From: Acidilobaceae archaeon
GTDB taxonomy: Archaea > Thermoproteota > Thermoprotei_A > Sulfolobales > Acidilobaceae
Assembly (NCBI GenBank): GCA_027037535.1
Contig: JALVZQ010000005.1
Coordinates: 62,001 to 126,000 of the forward strand
DNA length: 64,000 nt
Direction of reading: 5' to 3'
In this document: positions 17,633-25,861 of the stretch, piece by piece
Position numbering within the stretch: position 1 is the stretch's first letter
Layout: each line of letters starts with the position of its first letter
Position numbers and translations under genes: made by a program
The notes under the pieces: model-generated
Databases searched by the model: none
The model's input: the letters and a program-made list of their open reading frames with translations, nothing else
Told to the model about the DNA's origin: nothing

Positions 17633-17906
17633 ACCACATATAAAAAATACCTTACCGGAAACCTAATAATAATTAAAATCCTCGACCTAGAAATAAGAGG
17701 ATGATCAACAACACAAAGCTATGCTGGGCTCTTATATAGGGTGATAAAGAGTAGAAATATGGATGATTGACAGTATTGGATAAGGTATCGTATTGAACCT
17801 ATATTCTTCTCGTCATTATAATGTTGTTTCTGTGATATTGTTATTCGTGTTGTGTTGTAATGTTTTTTAGTGTGTGTTGTTTTTATTTTGTTTGGGTTGA
17901 TAGTGT
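17633..17906. other. Intergenic stretch with composition switch
   Basis: About 270 bases between rtcB and the WD-repeat gene. The first ~70 bases are A/C-rich like the rtcB end. From about 17740 the plus strand becomes extremely G/T-rich with long T runs, which may hold the rtcB terminator. No RNA gene is recognised. Confidence 0.4.
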
Positions 17907-19214
17907 TTGCTACATGGTTTTGTAGTTATCCGTAGGGCTACTGTCTCCCTAATACTATTACTAGTCCTACTAACAATACTAGGAACACAAACAATACACA
18001 CACAAGCCCTACTAACCACACAACCACCAAACACAACACTATGGGAGAGCGAGGACCTCGGCACCGGGGTATTGAGTGTTGCGTGGAGCCCAGACGGCGA
18101 CAAGATAGCAGCCGGCACCTTGGACGGCAAGGTCGTTGTTTTGGATGCCAGTAATGGTTCGATACTGTGGGAGAGCCAGGACCTCGGCGGCGATGTATAT
18201 AGTGTTGCGTGGAGCCCAGACGGCGACAAGATAGCAGCCGGCGGAGATTTCCGCAAAGTCATCGTGTTGGATGTCGGCACCGGCACAGTATTGTGGCAAA
18301 AGGACCTCGGCGGCGATGTAGAGAGTGTTGCGTGGAGCCCAGACGGCGACAAGATAGCAGCCGGCACCAGGTCTAATAGAGTCATCGTGTTTGATGTTTC
18401 TTTTGGTGTTTTTCGTATTTCAGGTTTGCCTGGTACTGTTATAGTGGTTCAGGGCACAGGAGGCACAGGCAACTACACAATACCAAGCCAACAAACCCTA
18501 ACCCTATACGCATCGCCAGGCAACTACACAATAACATACACACTACCAAAACCACAAAACTACATAGGAGATCCGGATTTCTTGAGGGGTTCATTTAGTA
18601 TTAGTATGGTGGTTGAACGTGTTTCTGTGATTGAGGTGCCTGGGTATAATGAGTTGCTGAGTGTTTTGTCTGTTAGTTCTTCTGGGTTAAACGTTAATGT
18701 TACTGTTTATTGGAGTGGTGGTAGGCTCAATTTTGTTTTAGGATCTGGTGAGAACAAGTCATTGTACTTGGCTCCTGGAGAATATGAGGTTGTTGCTTAT
18801 CGTGATTCAATGCTTGGATTGGATCTGTATAAGCCTGTTGTTTTGAATGTTTCTGCTGAGGCTGGAGGTGTTTATAGTGTTGTTCTGGATCCGGGTATGT
18901 TCCATTATTCCACTGCTTTTTATGGGCTTATGGGTGCTATCGGTATTATATTGTTGTTGGTTGGTTTTGGGGTGTTCCAGGTTGTGAAGGGTAGGCTTGT
19001 TGTTGAGAGTGTTGAGGGTGAGCTTGTTAGGGGTGTTGGTGGTAGTTTGAGGGTTAAGGTTAGGAATCCTGGCTTGTGGAGGTGGAAGGGTGATCTCGTT
19101 GTTATTGTCGATGGTAGAGAGGTATATGTTAAGGATGTTAGCCTTGGAAAAAGGGAGGCTGGGACTCTGGGTGTTTATGTTGGGTGGGAGGAGCTGTATG
19201 GTAAGGCAAAATAG
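17907..19214 (+). CDS. Membrane-anchored WD-repeat surface protein, putative receptor subunit
   Basis: A 435-residue protein. A signal peptide (hydrophobic residues ~11-28) leads into three near-identical WD-type blades (SVAWSPDGDKIAAG at about residues 58, 100 and 141), then beta-rich domains with 'PGNYTI' and 'PGEYEV' segments like PEGA repeats, a membrane span near 335-355, and a ~75-residue cytoplasmic domain resembling a CARDB/Ig-like fold. Three blades cannot close a standard seven-blade propeller alone, so the array may have shrunk or the protein may oligomerise. The neighbouring kinase starts 35 bases downstream with similar Ig-like domains, so the two probably form a split receptor kinase. 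The start is TTG at 17907. Codon style switches abruptly several times along the gene. Confidence 0.7.
   Translation: MLHGFVVIRRATVSLILLLVLLTILGTQTIHTQALLTTQPPNTTLWESEDLGTGVLSVAWSPDGDKIAAGTLDGKVVVLDASNGSILWESQDLGGDVYSVAWSPDGDKIAAGGDFRKVIVLDVGTGTVLWQKDLGGDVESVAWSPDGDKIAAGTRSNRVIVFDVSFGVFRISGLPGTVIVVQGTGGTGNYTIPSQQTLTLYASPGNYTITYTLPKPQNYIGDPDFLRGSFSISMVVERVSVIEVPGYNELLSVLSVSSSGLNVNVTVYWSGGRLNFVLGSGENKSLYLAPGEYEVVAYRDSMLGLDLYKPVVLNVSAEAGGVYSVVLDPGMFHYSTAFYGLMGAIGIILLLVGFGVFQVVKGRLVVESVEGELVRGVGGSLRVKVRNPGLWRWKGDLVVIVDGREVYVKDVSLGKREAGTLGVYVGWEELYGKAK
18075..18365 (+). repeat. Three identical 42-base copies in the WD blades
   Basis: The same 42 bases, beginning AGTGTTGCGTGG and ending GCAGCCGGC, occur at 18075-18116, 18201-18242 and 18324-18365, spaced 126 and 123 bases apart. 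Exact identity at the DNA level in a coding repeat points to recent duplication or gene conversion, so the number of blades may vary between strains. Confidence 0.9.
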
Positions 19215-19248
19215 TTGAGGTAATTATGGAGTATGATAAGGAGGGTGT

Positions 19249-21798
19249 ATGCGCGTGGCTAGATATATTGATGATGACGAGATAGGGTATGGGTTTAGAA
19301 CCTTTTTTATAGATAGGCCCCGTAAGTTGTCCGGGGGTCGGACCGATAATAATAGGAGTGGTATGGTGGAGGTAAAGGCTGGTGCTGGTAGGAAGCTTAA
19401 GAGTTTCTGGATCCCGGTCCGTGATCCTGTTGTGAAGTTGAGGGTTGTGCCTGGTTCTGGGACCGCGTTTCCTGGCGAGACGATCAGGGTGCCTCTCTGG
19501 ATTGTTTATGAGGAGGGTGATCCAGATAGGATACGTGTAGATGTGTTGATAGATGATGAGAAGATAGGTTCATATGATCTTGGGAGGAAAACAGAGTCGA
19601 AGCTAACGGTCCAGGTGGGACCGGGAGTGCACGAGGTCAGGGTTCATGAGCCTCTCTCCAGAACCGTAGTGCGTGGAGTTTTAAAGGTTGACCGGGCTAG
19701 ACCTAGTGTTCGTGTTGCTGGTGTTGAGGGTAGAATCGAGTATCCTAGGGGTGGGAGTGTCTTTCTTGTGTTGAGTGTTGAGCCTTCTTCTTCGAGGATT
19801 AGCGGGGTCGAAGTCGTCAACGTGTCTGGAGCTAGTGTCCGGGTTGAGCGAGTTGTTGATAATCGTGTTGGGCTGGTCGTGGTTGATCCTAGTCCTGTAT
19901 TTTCTGCCAGGTTTACGCTTAGGGTCTTCATTGATAGTGTGGATGGTGTTAGGGATGTTGTCGAGGTGGATACCGAGATCCCTGTGGTGTTGAGCGAGGA
20001 TCATGCTAGAGCATGGGAGAGGAAAATACTAGAGATGCTTGAGAGCATGAATTCTTCTGCTTTGACTGAATGGATCAACAGGGCTCGGAGTCTTCTTGAA
20101 AAATGTAAAAGTACTGTTGGTAGACTTGGTTTTGATTGTAGTAAATTGGAGGAAGCGCTGGATAAGGCCCGTAAAGAGTTAATGATGTTTGGGAAGAAAC
20201 TAGATAAGGCTATCGAGCTAGCAAGTAAAAATAATTATAGTGAGGCCGTGGAATTATTATTAGATATCCTTAAGAGCTGTGAGACAACAAGGTATCGTGG
20301 CTCAGAGACGTGCGAGCTTATAGGTGAGAAAATTCAAGAGGTTCTGAATAATGCTGCAGGCTTTATCGAGGAGCTGTATAAGGAGTCAAATTACGATGAT
20401 ATTCTTGCCGCTACCAATTATCTTCTAAGATTGTGTCAATTAGAAGTACCTGGAACAGGGAGAAGCTGTGGTATTATAGAGAGAACTAGAAGCTTGGTGG
20501 AGTCGATAGCTAAGTTATTGGGCGAGACTATTGAGCTTAAGGTTCCAGAACACCATGCTTCTAGAATTATCCGTGGCAAGATCCGAGTCTCTTACAGTGA
20601 GGGGAGTGAAGTCCTAGACGGTGTTAGAATAGATTTTACTCCTGCCAGTGGATATATACGTATTGATCCTAAGCCTGTTGTAGAATTACCTAGACTGATA
20701 CCAGGATCAGATTTCATTGTAGAGATCGTTATGGAGAGCCTTGTCAAGGGCCGAGTACCTATACCATACAAGGTTTGCCATAGTAACTATTGTGTGGAGA
20801 AAATAACTTATACCGCGGTAGGCATGCCGGTAGCTTCTGTAGGTGTCTTGTCTAAGAGTATAGAGGACTATGTTGGTAGAGCAGTGTATGGGTTACGCAG
20901 TCTTAAACCAGAACAGCTAAGACCAAGAAGAGTCTCTAAACCTTTCAAGCTAGGAGAATATACTTGTTCGGGTATTCTAGGAGAGGGAGGCTATGCTATC
21001 GCATTGCTTTGCAGTGACTCGGCGGGAATCAATGTTGTTGTAAAACTTCCCTTTGAGGCACTGCCATTACTTTATGGAAGCGAGTTCGACACCGTCAGAT
21101 ATTCTCTAATGAAAAGACACGTAGAGGCTTTTGATAGAGAGGCTAAAATACTATCACGTTTAAGCCATCCTAACATCATTAAGGTCCTCGATCATGGAGT
21201 CGAACCTATGCCCTACCTAGCATTCGAATTCTGCGAATACGGCGATCTAAAACGATTAATGTCTAAAGTAGGAAAACTTGATGTAAAAACAGCACTAGAA
21301 ATAATGATACCTATAGGTGCAGCCCTTGCATACGGTCATGAACAGAGAGTTCTCCACTTAGACGTGAAGCCGAGCAACATACTTATAACAAGGGAGCTGA
21401 TACCTAAACTATCAGACTATAATATTGCTAAGGCCATGGCAACTATCTCGGCAAGGTCAAGGTCTAAGCTGGAAGGAGGAGGATACACGCCTGGCTTCGG
21501 GGCTCCAGAGCAACTCAACCCAGCGCTGCCAAAACCGGGTCCCTACAGCGATATATTCAGTCATGCAGCAACACTATACTATCTCATAACAGGGACCTAT
21601 CCCTATCCACTCGAAGAGTGGAGAACAAGCCTCTTCAGAGACGACCATAAGCCTACACCGGTCTCAAAACACGTTACAGGCATACCAAGAGACCTAGACC
21701 TAGTATTGGGAGAAGCCCTAGCAATACACCCTAATGAAAGACCGCAATCAATGAGAGAATATATCCAACAACTAGTCGAAATACACGCCAGACTCTAA
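19249..21798 (+). CDS. Eukaryotic-like Ser/Thr protein kinase, multidomain
   Basis: An 849-residue protein without obvious membrane spans. Residues ~50-245 form two or more Ig/CARDB-like beta domains, ~255-420 a helical region with paired Cys, ~430-530 another beta domain, and ~565-845 the kinase. The kinase has a Gly-rich loop GEGGYA (from Gly578), lysine 599, catalytic HLDVKPSN with Asp705, the DFG equivalent DYN at 723-725, and a GAPEQ activation-loop end. Catalytic residues are kept, so it is likely active, although Gly of DFG is replaced. It follows the WD-repeat membrane protein by 35 bases, which probably recruits it to the membrane. The GTG/ATG choice around 19249 is not critical. Coding base use drifts from G/T-rich at the 5' end to A/C-rich at the 3' end. 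Confidence 0.85.
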   Translation: MRVARYIDDDEIGYGFRTFFIDRPRKLSGGRTDNNRSGMVEVKAGAGRKLKSFWIPVRDPVVKLRVVPGSGTAFPGETIRVPLWIVYEEGDPDRIRVDVLIDDEKIGSYDLGRKTESKLTVQVGPGVHEVRVHEPLSRTVVRGVLKVDRARPSVRVAGVEGRIEYPRGGSVFLVLSVEPSSSRISGVEVVNVSGASVRVERVVDNRVGLVVVDPSPVFSARFTLRVFIDSVDGVRDVVEVDTEIPVVLSEDHARAWERKILEMLESMNSSALTEWINRARSLLEKCKSTVGRLGFDCSKLEEALDKARKELMMFGKKLDKAIELASKNNYSEAVELLLDILKSCETTRYRGSETCELIGEKIQEVLNNAAGFIEELYKESNYDDILAATNYLLRLCQLEVPGTGRSCGIIERTRSLVESIAKLLGETIELKVPEHHASRIIRGKIRVSYSEGSEVLDGVRIDFTPASGYIRIDPKPVVELPRLIPGSDFIVEIVMESLVKGRVPIPYKVCHSNYCVEKITYTAVGMPVASVGVLSKSIEDYVGRAVYGLRSLKPEQLRPRRVSKPFKLGEYTCSGILGEGGYAIALLCSDSAGINVVVKLPFEALPLLYGSEFDTVRYSLMKRHVEAFDREAKILSRLSHPNIIKVLDHGVEPMPYLAFEFCEYGDLKRLMSKVGKLDVKTALEIMIPIGAALAYGHEQRVLHLDVKPSNILITRELIPKLSDYNIAKAMATISARSRSKLEGGGYTPGFGAPEQLNPALPKPGPYSDIFSHAATLYYLITGTYPYPLEEWRTSLFRDDHKPTPVSKHVTGIPRDLDLVLGEALAIHPNERPQSMREYIQQLVEIHARL

Positions 21799-21814
21799 AA
21801 TACATGCAAGACCA

Positions 21815-23536
21815 TTAACTGTATCTTGCGAGGAGGCCTCGGAGAAGCCTCGAAGCCTCTTCACTGCTAATCCTCTCAATAGGATCCACCCTCATCATAC
21901 TCTCCAAGACACTCCTCACATCATCCTCCTCAACAAGCCCCAAGGCTTCCTCTAGTAGATCATCGGCCTCTGATCCATCGACTACTTCTCCTGTTAATAG
22001 GTAGAGGAGGAGGTTGCCCAACTGGTACACGTCTATCCTGTTCTCTAACCCCTTACTCTTGGCCCTGTGCTTGAGCTCCCAGAATACCTGTTCTGGAGCC
22101 ATCCATCCAGGCGTGGCGTGGACCCAGGAGGACTTCTCGGTGGAGGCGGAGAGTAGCCTCACGATCCCGCTAAAGTCGCCTAGCTTAGGCGTATTCTCCT
22201 TCACAAACACGTTCCCAGGCTTAATATCTCCATGCACGAGGCCACGACTATGAATATACCGGAGAGCATCCCCTAATACGCTGCCAATCACTAGGACGTC
22301 TCTCAGACTTGGTTCCCAGCCATTGTCAAGCTGCCACCGTAATGAGCCCTGATCCGCGTACTCATAAACCATAACCGGTGCAATACGAGAAAATGCCAGA
22401 AGTCTAAGGATACCGGAATGCCCAGGCCTCATCAGGCCCCAGACAGCTTCGACCCTCCTCCAATAGCCTCGGAGAACCCTCTCACTAATGCTAGGAGGAA
22501 CACCTCCATGCTCAAGCCAGCCCCTATACTCCAAGGGAAGCTTGACTACGACCTGCTCGTTGCTCCTCGAGCACTTATATGCACAGCCCCAGCCCCCGCA
22601 GCCAAGGAGACAACAACTCCATAAGCCCTCAAAACCATGTAGATCCCTAACAAGAGTGTCCAGAGATACACTATATTCCTCCCCAATACTACACCCGTAT
22701 CCAGGCACCAATGTATCTGAGAGCCTTAAACCAACGATATCTTTTGACTCAGTGCCCGATACCGGTAGCGTCGTAGGATAGAATTGGACTTTATACTTGG
22801 ATTGCCAAGTATTGGCTGTGGAAGGCCTTGCGGCAATTACTACTGGGATCTCGAAAAACAATCCTCCATAGGCTTCTAATCTAGCATGTAACCTTACATT
22901 GAGCGGGACGTCTCCCGCATTCTTAGGCTTAACAGAGACCCTTAACTCTATACATTTATCGGGGTTGACGAACTTTCCCAGTCCTTCGACCACCCGGCAC
23001 TCTGCGAGATCACATTCGAATCCCTCTACACTGAAGGGTACAATCGAACCGTTGCAGATCCTCGCAGTACCAAGCCTATACAAGCCTTCGATAAAATCCC
23101 CCTGTATTTCTAAACTGGTGCTTTTCTCTAGATATTCTGCAATACTGCTATTATGGGATCTCCACTCGTTTAACGCTTTGGGAAGAACCGTTAAGAGATC
23201 CCATCCCGAATAGTACTTGAATAGTATTCTTAATAAGGCCAGTAGCTCCTTTGTTTTTTCTCCCCATAATCCATTTATCACATTGGATAAACCTTGTAGA
23301 AATCCAGTAACCATAATAACGCTTATGTTAATTATTTTAACAAAGATCCGCCTAAAGAAACACCATGGCCTCTTCGCCAACCGAGAAACACCACCAATGT
23401 ATTTAAAAGGATTTCTCCCGTGAGCTATTCTGTATCGGGCATCCCTTTTTTGATACATATTTTTCGGAATAGGCTGATTGTTGCGTCCTTTGTTTTTCCA
23501 TGTTGGACCCTTTCTCTTTATTTTCTTACGGTTCAC
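21815..23536 (-). CDS. Eukaryotic-like Ser/Thr protein kinase with Cys-rich glycine loop
   Basis: Up to 573 residues. The kinase domain (about 305-570) has an unusual Gly-rich loop, CCLLGCGGWGCAYKC at residues 308-322, with five Cys; then VVVKLP with the ATP-binding lysine, HGDIKPGN with Asp437, and DFS (Asp454-Ser456) instead of DFG. N-terminal to it is a beta domain with paired Cys and, before that, helices. The first ~74 residues are very basic with a possible membrane anchor and may not be translated; ATG at 23314 is an alternative start. It is convergent with the previous kinase (16 bases between stops) and lies 24 bases downstream of the FHA gene, probably in the same transcript. It shares the Cys loop, including 23 identical bases, with the receptor kinase at 29700. 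Confidence 0.82.
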   Translation of the reverse strand: MNRKKIKRKGPTWKNKGRNNQPIPKNMYQKRDARYRIAHGRNPFKYIGGVSRLAKRPWCFFRRIFVKIINISVIMVTGFLQGLSNVINGLWGEKTKELLALLRILFKYYSGWDLLTVLPKALNEWRSHNSSIAEYLEKSTSLEIQGDFIEGLYRLGTARICNGSIVPFSVEGFECDLAECRVVEGLGKFVNPDKCIELRVSVKPKNAGDVPLNVRLHARLEAYGGLFFEIPVVIAARPSTANTWQSKYKVQFYPTTLPVSGTESKDIVGLRLSDTLVPGYGCSIGEEYSVSLDTLVRDLHGFEGLWSCCLLGCGGWGCAYKCSRSNEQVVVKLPLEYRGWLEHGGVPPSISERVLRGYWRRVEAVWGLMRPGHSGILRLLAFSRIAPVMVYEYADQGSLRWQLDNGWEPSLRDVLVIGSVLGDALRYIHSRGLVHGDIKPGNVFVKENTPKLGDFSGIVRLLSASTEKSSWVHATPGWMAPEQVFWELKHRAKSKGLENRIDVYQLGNLLLYLLTGEVVDGSEADDLLEEALGLVEEDDVRSVLESMMRVDPIERISSEEASRLLRGLLARYS

Positions 23537-23560
23537 TCTGGATTAACCCTCTTTTTGATT

Positions 23561-24544
23561 TTATTGTGTTGCATGTTTTACTATTTCTAATAGTTGCAGT
23601 ATCTGTTTCTTTGTTTTTTCTTTATGGAGTGTTATTGGCTCGTTGATTAGTATTTTCAGGCTGTTATAGATTGACATGGCTTGTGGTCCTAGTTTTTCTA
23701 ATAGTTTCTTGTTTTCTTCTAGTTCTAGGCGTTTGAATTGTGCTCTTGCTTGTTCTGGGTCTCTGTCTAGGAGGACGTATAGGTTGTATAGTATTCTTTC
23801 TATTCTATGGTAGGATAGTTTTTCTTGTTGTTTTTCTTGTTGCTGGCTTAGTTGTTGGTATATTTTTTCTACTACTATTTTGAGCTCTGATATTACGCCT
23901 AGTTCTTCTCGTTTTAGTATTATTATGTCTTGGTTCTGTGCGGCTGCTAGTACTATTTCCTTGTCTTCTCCTAGGTCTACTGATTGTTTTACTAGGCCTT
24001 TCTCTTCTAGTGCGTCTGCTACTAGTTTGGGTAGCCTTACTATTGATCCTGGACGTATGGTTATTGTTGTTTCTTCTCTTTCCCTTATTGCTAGCGTGAA
24101 TGTTGGGCCTAGGCTGGTTAGTTCTATTGTGATGCTCCGTGGATTATCTAGGGGGACTACGACTTCTTCTCCTGGGCCGATTACGCGGCCGTCTATTATT
24201 GTTGGGTTCTTGGCGCCTGTTCCCATTGGGCCATGGTTTTTTATTATGAGCTTGTCTCGTAGTGGGCTTACCTGGATCATTGTGTCTAGTCTTGAGACTA
24301 CCAGGGCATCGTATCCTGTATAGTATGGCTTGGCCCCGGGATCGTCCGGTATAATGTATATTCCGTAGGGGGAGAGGTCTGGGTTTTCTAGTATATGTTT
24401 GTAGGTGGGTCTTCCAATATAGTATTTTATGCCTGGTTCTAGGGGGTACTCGTGGAGTCTCCCTTGTGCCTGCCATATTAATACTGCTTCCTTCACTGCC
24501 CTTATCCCCGCCCGTCCCATTGGGCCTAGTGGGTGGCCGCCCAC
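23561..24544 (-). CDS. FHA-domain protein
   Basis: About 327 residues. Residues ~35-150 fit a forkhead-associated phosphothreonine-binding domain: YYIGRP (first conserved Gly-Arg), LVVSRLD (Ser-Arg; the usual His is Asp), IIKNHGPMGTG (Asn-Gly and Gly-Thr) and IDGRVIGPGEEVVV. A middle segment (~175-210) is beta-rich, and the C-terminal ~120 residues are helical and charged with a Gln-rich linker. FHA domains read phosphothreonines made by Ser/Thr kinases, and three such kinases flank this gene. GTG at 24544 overlaps the AAA ATPase stop; ATG at 24520, 6 bases after that stop's last base, is an equally good start. Coding strand is A/C-rich. Confidence 0.75.
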   Translation of the reverse strand: MGGHPLGPMGRAGIRAVKEAVLIWQAQGRLHEYPLEPGIKYYIGRPTYKHILENPDLSPYGIYIIPDDPGAKPYYTGYDALVVSRLDTMIQVSPLRDKLIIKNHGPMGTGAKNPTIIDGRVIGPGEEVVVPLDNPRSITIELTSLGPTFTLAIREREETTITIRPGSIVRLPKLVADALEEKGLVKQSVDLGEDKEIVLAAAQNQDIIILKREELGVISELKIVVEKIYQQLSQQQEKQQEKLSYHRIERILYNLYVLLDRDPEQARAQFKRLELEENKKLLEKLGPQAMSIYNSLKILINEPITLHKEKTKKQILQLLEIVKHATQ

Positions 24545-25755
24545 TCCTGGTATCGGCGTATGTCTTCGGGGGTTATTGGGGGTTTTACTTTTTCTAGGGC
24601 AAGGAGTATTTCTTCTCTCTTTATAGGTGATATACGGTATCTAATGTTAGTGAGGCTGGATGGATCCTTTATTTCTGAGAGGCGCCTGTATATGTCTGGA
24701 TTAGAGCGGCGGAGCATCATCATTATTGCTTCACGACAAGCGTTCGATATGTCTCTCCCACTGTATCCCTCCGTCTTCTCCGCGAGCTCCTCGTATGTTA
24801 TGCCTTCCAGCTTGAAGCCTTTCATCTCGATGTTCAGCTTGAAGATGGCCTCCCTAGCCTCCTTATCGGGGAGAGGTACATAGATCCTCTTCTCGAACCT
24901 TGACAGTATTGCTTCGTCCAGTAGCCATGGCTTGTTCGTGGCTGCTATCACTATTACCGGCTTCTCCAGCTTCTTCGTCTTGAACCCGTCTAGCTCTGTG
25001 AGGAGTGTCTGTACTAGGCCGGAGGCTGCTTCTCTGCCAGAGTCTCTTTTCATCATGAGTGTCTCTACCTCGTCGAAGAAGACTATGCTGGGCGCTCTTT
25101 TCACGGCTAGCCTGAATATCGCGCTTATCATCCTCGGCGCGTCCCCCACGTAGCGGGAGAGCACACGGTCGACGCTCACGTTTATGAAGGTGGCCCCCAG
25201 CATGTTGCTGGCGGCCATGGCCAGCATTGTCTTACCGGTGCCTGGGGGCCCGTAGAGGAGGAATCGCCTAGGGGGGTCTACCTTGACCCCGGGATCCTCT
25301 GGTAGGGCCACGCTATAGAATATTGCTTCGACTAGGCTCTTCTTCACGTCCTCAAGGCCGGCTATGTCGTCCCATGTAACGTCTGCCCTAGTTATAAGGG
25401 TTTCTGCCTGCTTGTCGAACTCCGCGTCTAGCCCCTCGGATCCGCTTGTTTCTCTATGGGCTGCTCTCCTAGCCTGTGGGGGAGCTTGTTGTTTACCGGC
25501 TGGCACGGTCGGGATGGGCCTGATGGGTGGCTTGCCCTTGGAGAGCCTTTTTGCTAGGTCCTCGTATTCTCTGGCTAGGCTGAGGAGGTCTTTTTGGCCC
25601 CATTTACGGGCTTTTGCTAGTTCCCGGAGTAGTTCCGCTATTCTCCTTGCCTGTATGGATGCAGTATAGTAGTCTCCTTGTGAGAGTGATTTCTCCATGC
25701 GTTTCTTGGCTTTCCTAATCTCTTGGTTTAGGAATCCAGTATAGTCTATTGGTAT
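24526..25755 (-). CDS. Vps4/CdvC-type AAA ATPase with MIT-like N-terminus
   Basis: A meiotic-clade AAA ATPase of 390 residues from ATG 25698, or 409 if translation begins at an AUA codon at 25755. Walker A is GPPGTGKT, Walker B IVFFDEVE, and the arginine finger region is SRFEKRIY. The C-terminal helix (PITPEDIRRYQEW) is typical of Vps4 and katanin. The N-terminus (IRKAKKRMEKSLSQGDYYTA, then an ARRIAELLRELAKA helix) matches an MIT domain, which binds ESCRT-III tails, and its first helix starts upstream of the ATG. A strong AGGAGGTGAT sits just before the AUA and an in-frame stop lies before that. It is upstream of the FHA gene (overlap or near-overlap) and downstream of an ESCRT-III-like gene. 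Crenarchaeal CdvC is a relative; whether this is CdvC or a paralogue cannot be told here. Confidence 0.85.
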   Translation of the reverse strand: MPIDYTGFLNQEIRKAKKRMEKSLSQGDYYTASIQARRIAELLRELAKARKWGQKDLLSLAREYEDLAKRLSKGKPPIRPIPTVPAGKQQAPPQARRAAHRETSGSEGLDAEFDKQAETLITRADVTWDDIAGLEDVKKSLVEAIFYSVALPEDPGVKVDPPRRFLLYGPPGTGKTMLAMAASNMLGATFINVSVDRVLSRYVGDAPRMISAIFRLAVKRAPSIVFFDEVETLMMKRDSGREAASGLVQTLLTELDGFKTKKLEKPVIVIAATNKPWLLDEAILSRFEKRIYVPLPDKEAREAIFKLNIEMKGFKLEGITYEELAEKTEGYSGRDISNACREAIMMMLRRSNPDIYRRLSEIKDPSSLTNIRYRISPIKREEILLALEKVKPPITPEDIRRYQEWAATH

Positions 25756-25760
25756 GCTGG

Positions 25761-25770
25761 ATCACCTCCT
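25761..25770 (-). promoter_or_regulatory. Strong ribosome-binding site ahead of the AAA ATPase
   Basis: On the minus strand this reads AGGAGGTGAT, a near-perfect match to the 16S 3' end. The next in-frame codons downstream contain no ATG, GTG or TTG until 25698, 63 bases away; an AUA lies 5 bases downstream. This site decides the start question of the AAA gene. Confidence 0.6.
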
Positions 25771-25861
25771 ATATATTTATGGTTGGAACCGTTATCTGCA
25801 GGGAAACATGTTCTCCGGTAGATCGAGCTTGTTTCCTCGTAATGTTAGACTTTACCTTATG

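Noticed and set aside
17068-17643. 191-codon Arg/Thr-rich open frame over the RtcB C-terminus
   Set aside because: Shadow of rtcB in another frame; composition is due to the A/C-rich coding strand.
18075-18365. Regularly spaced 42-base repeats as a CRISPR array
   Set aside because: They are in frame, encode WD blades and the spacing regions are also coding and similar; there are only three units and no cas genes.
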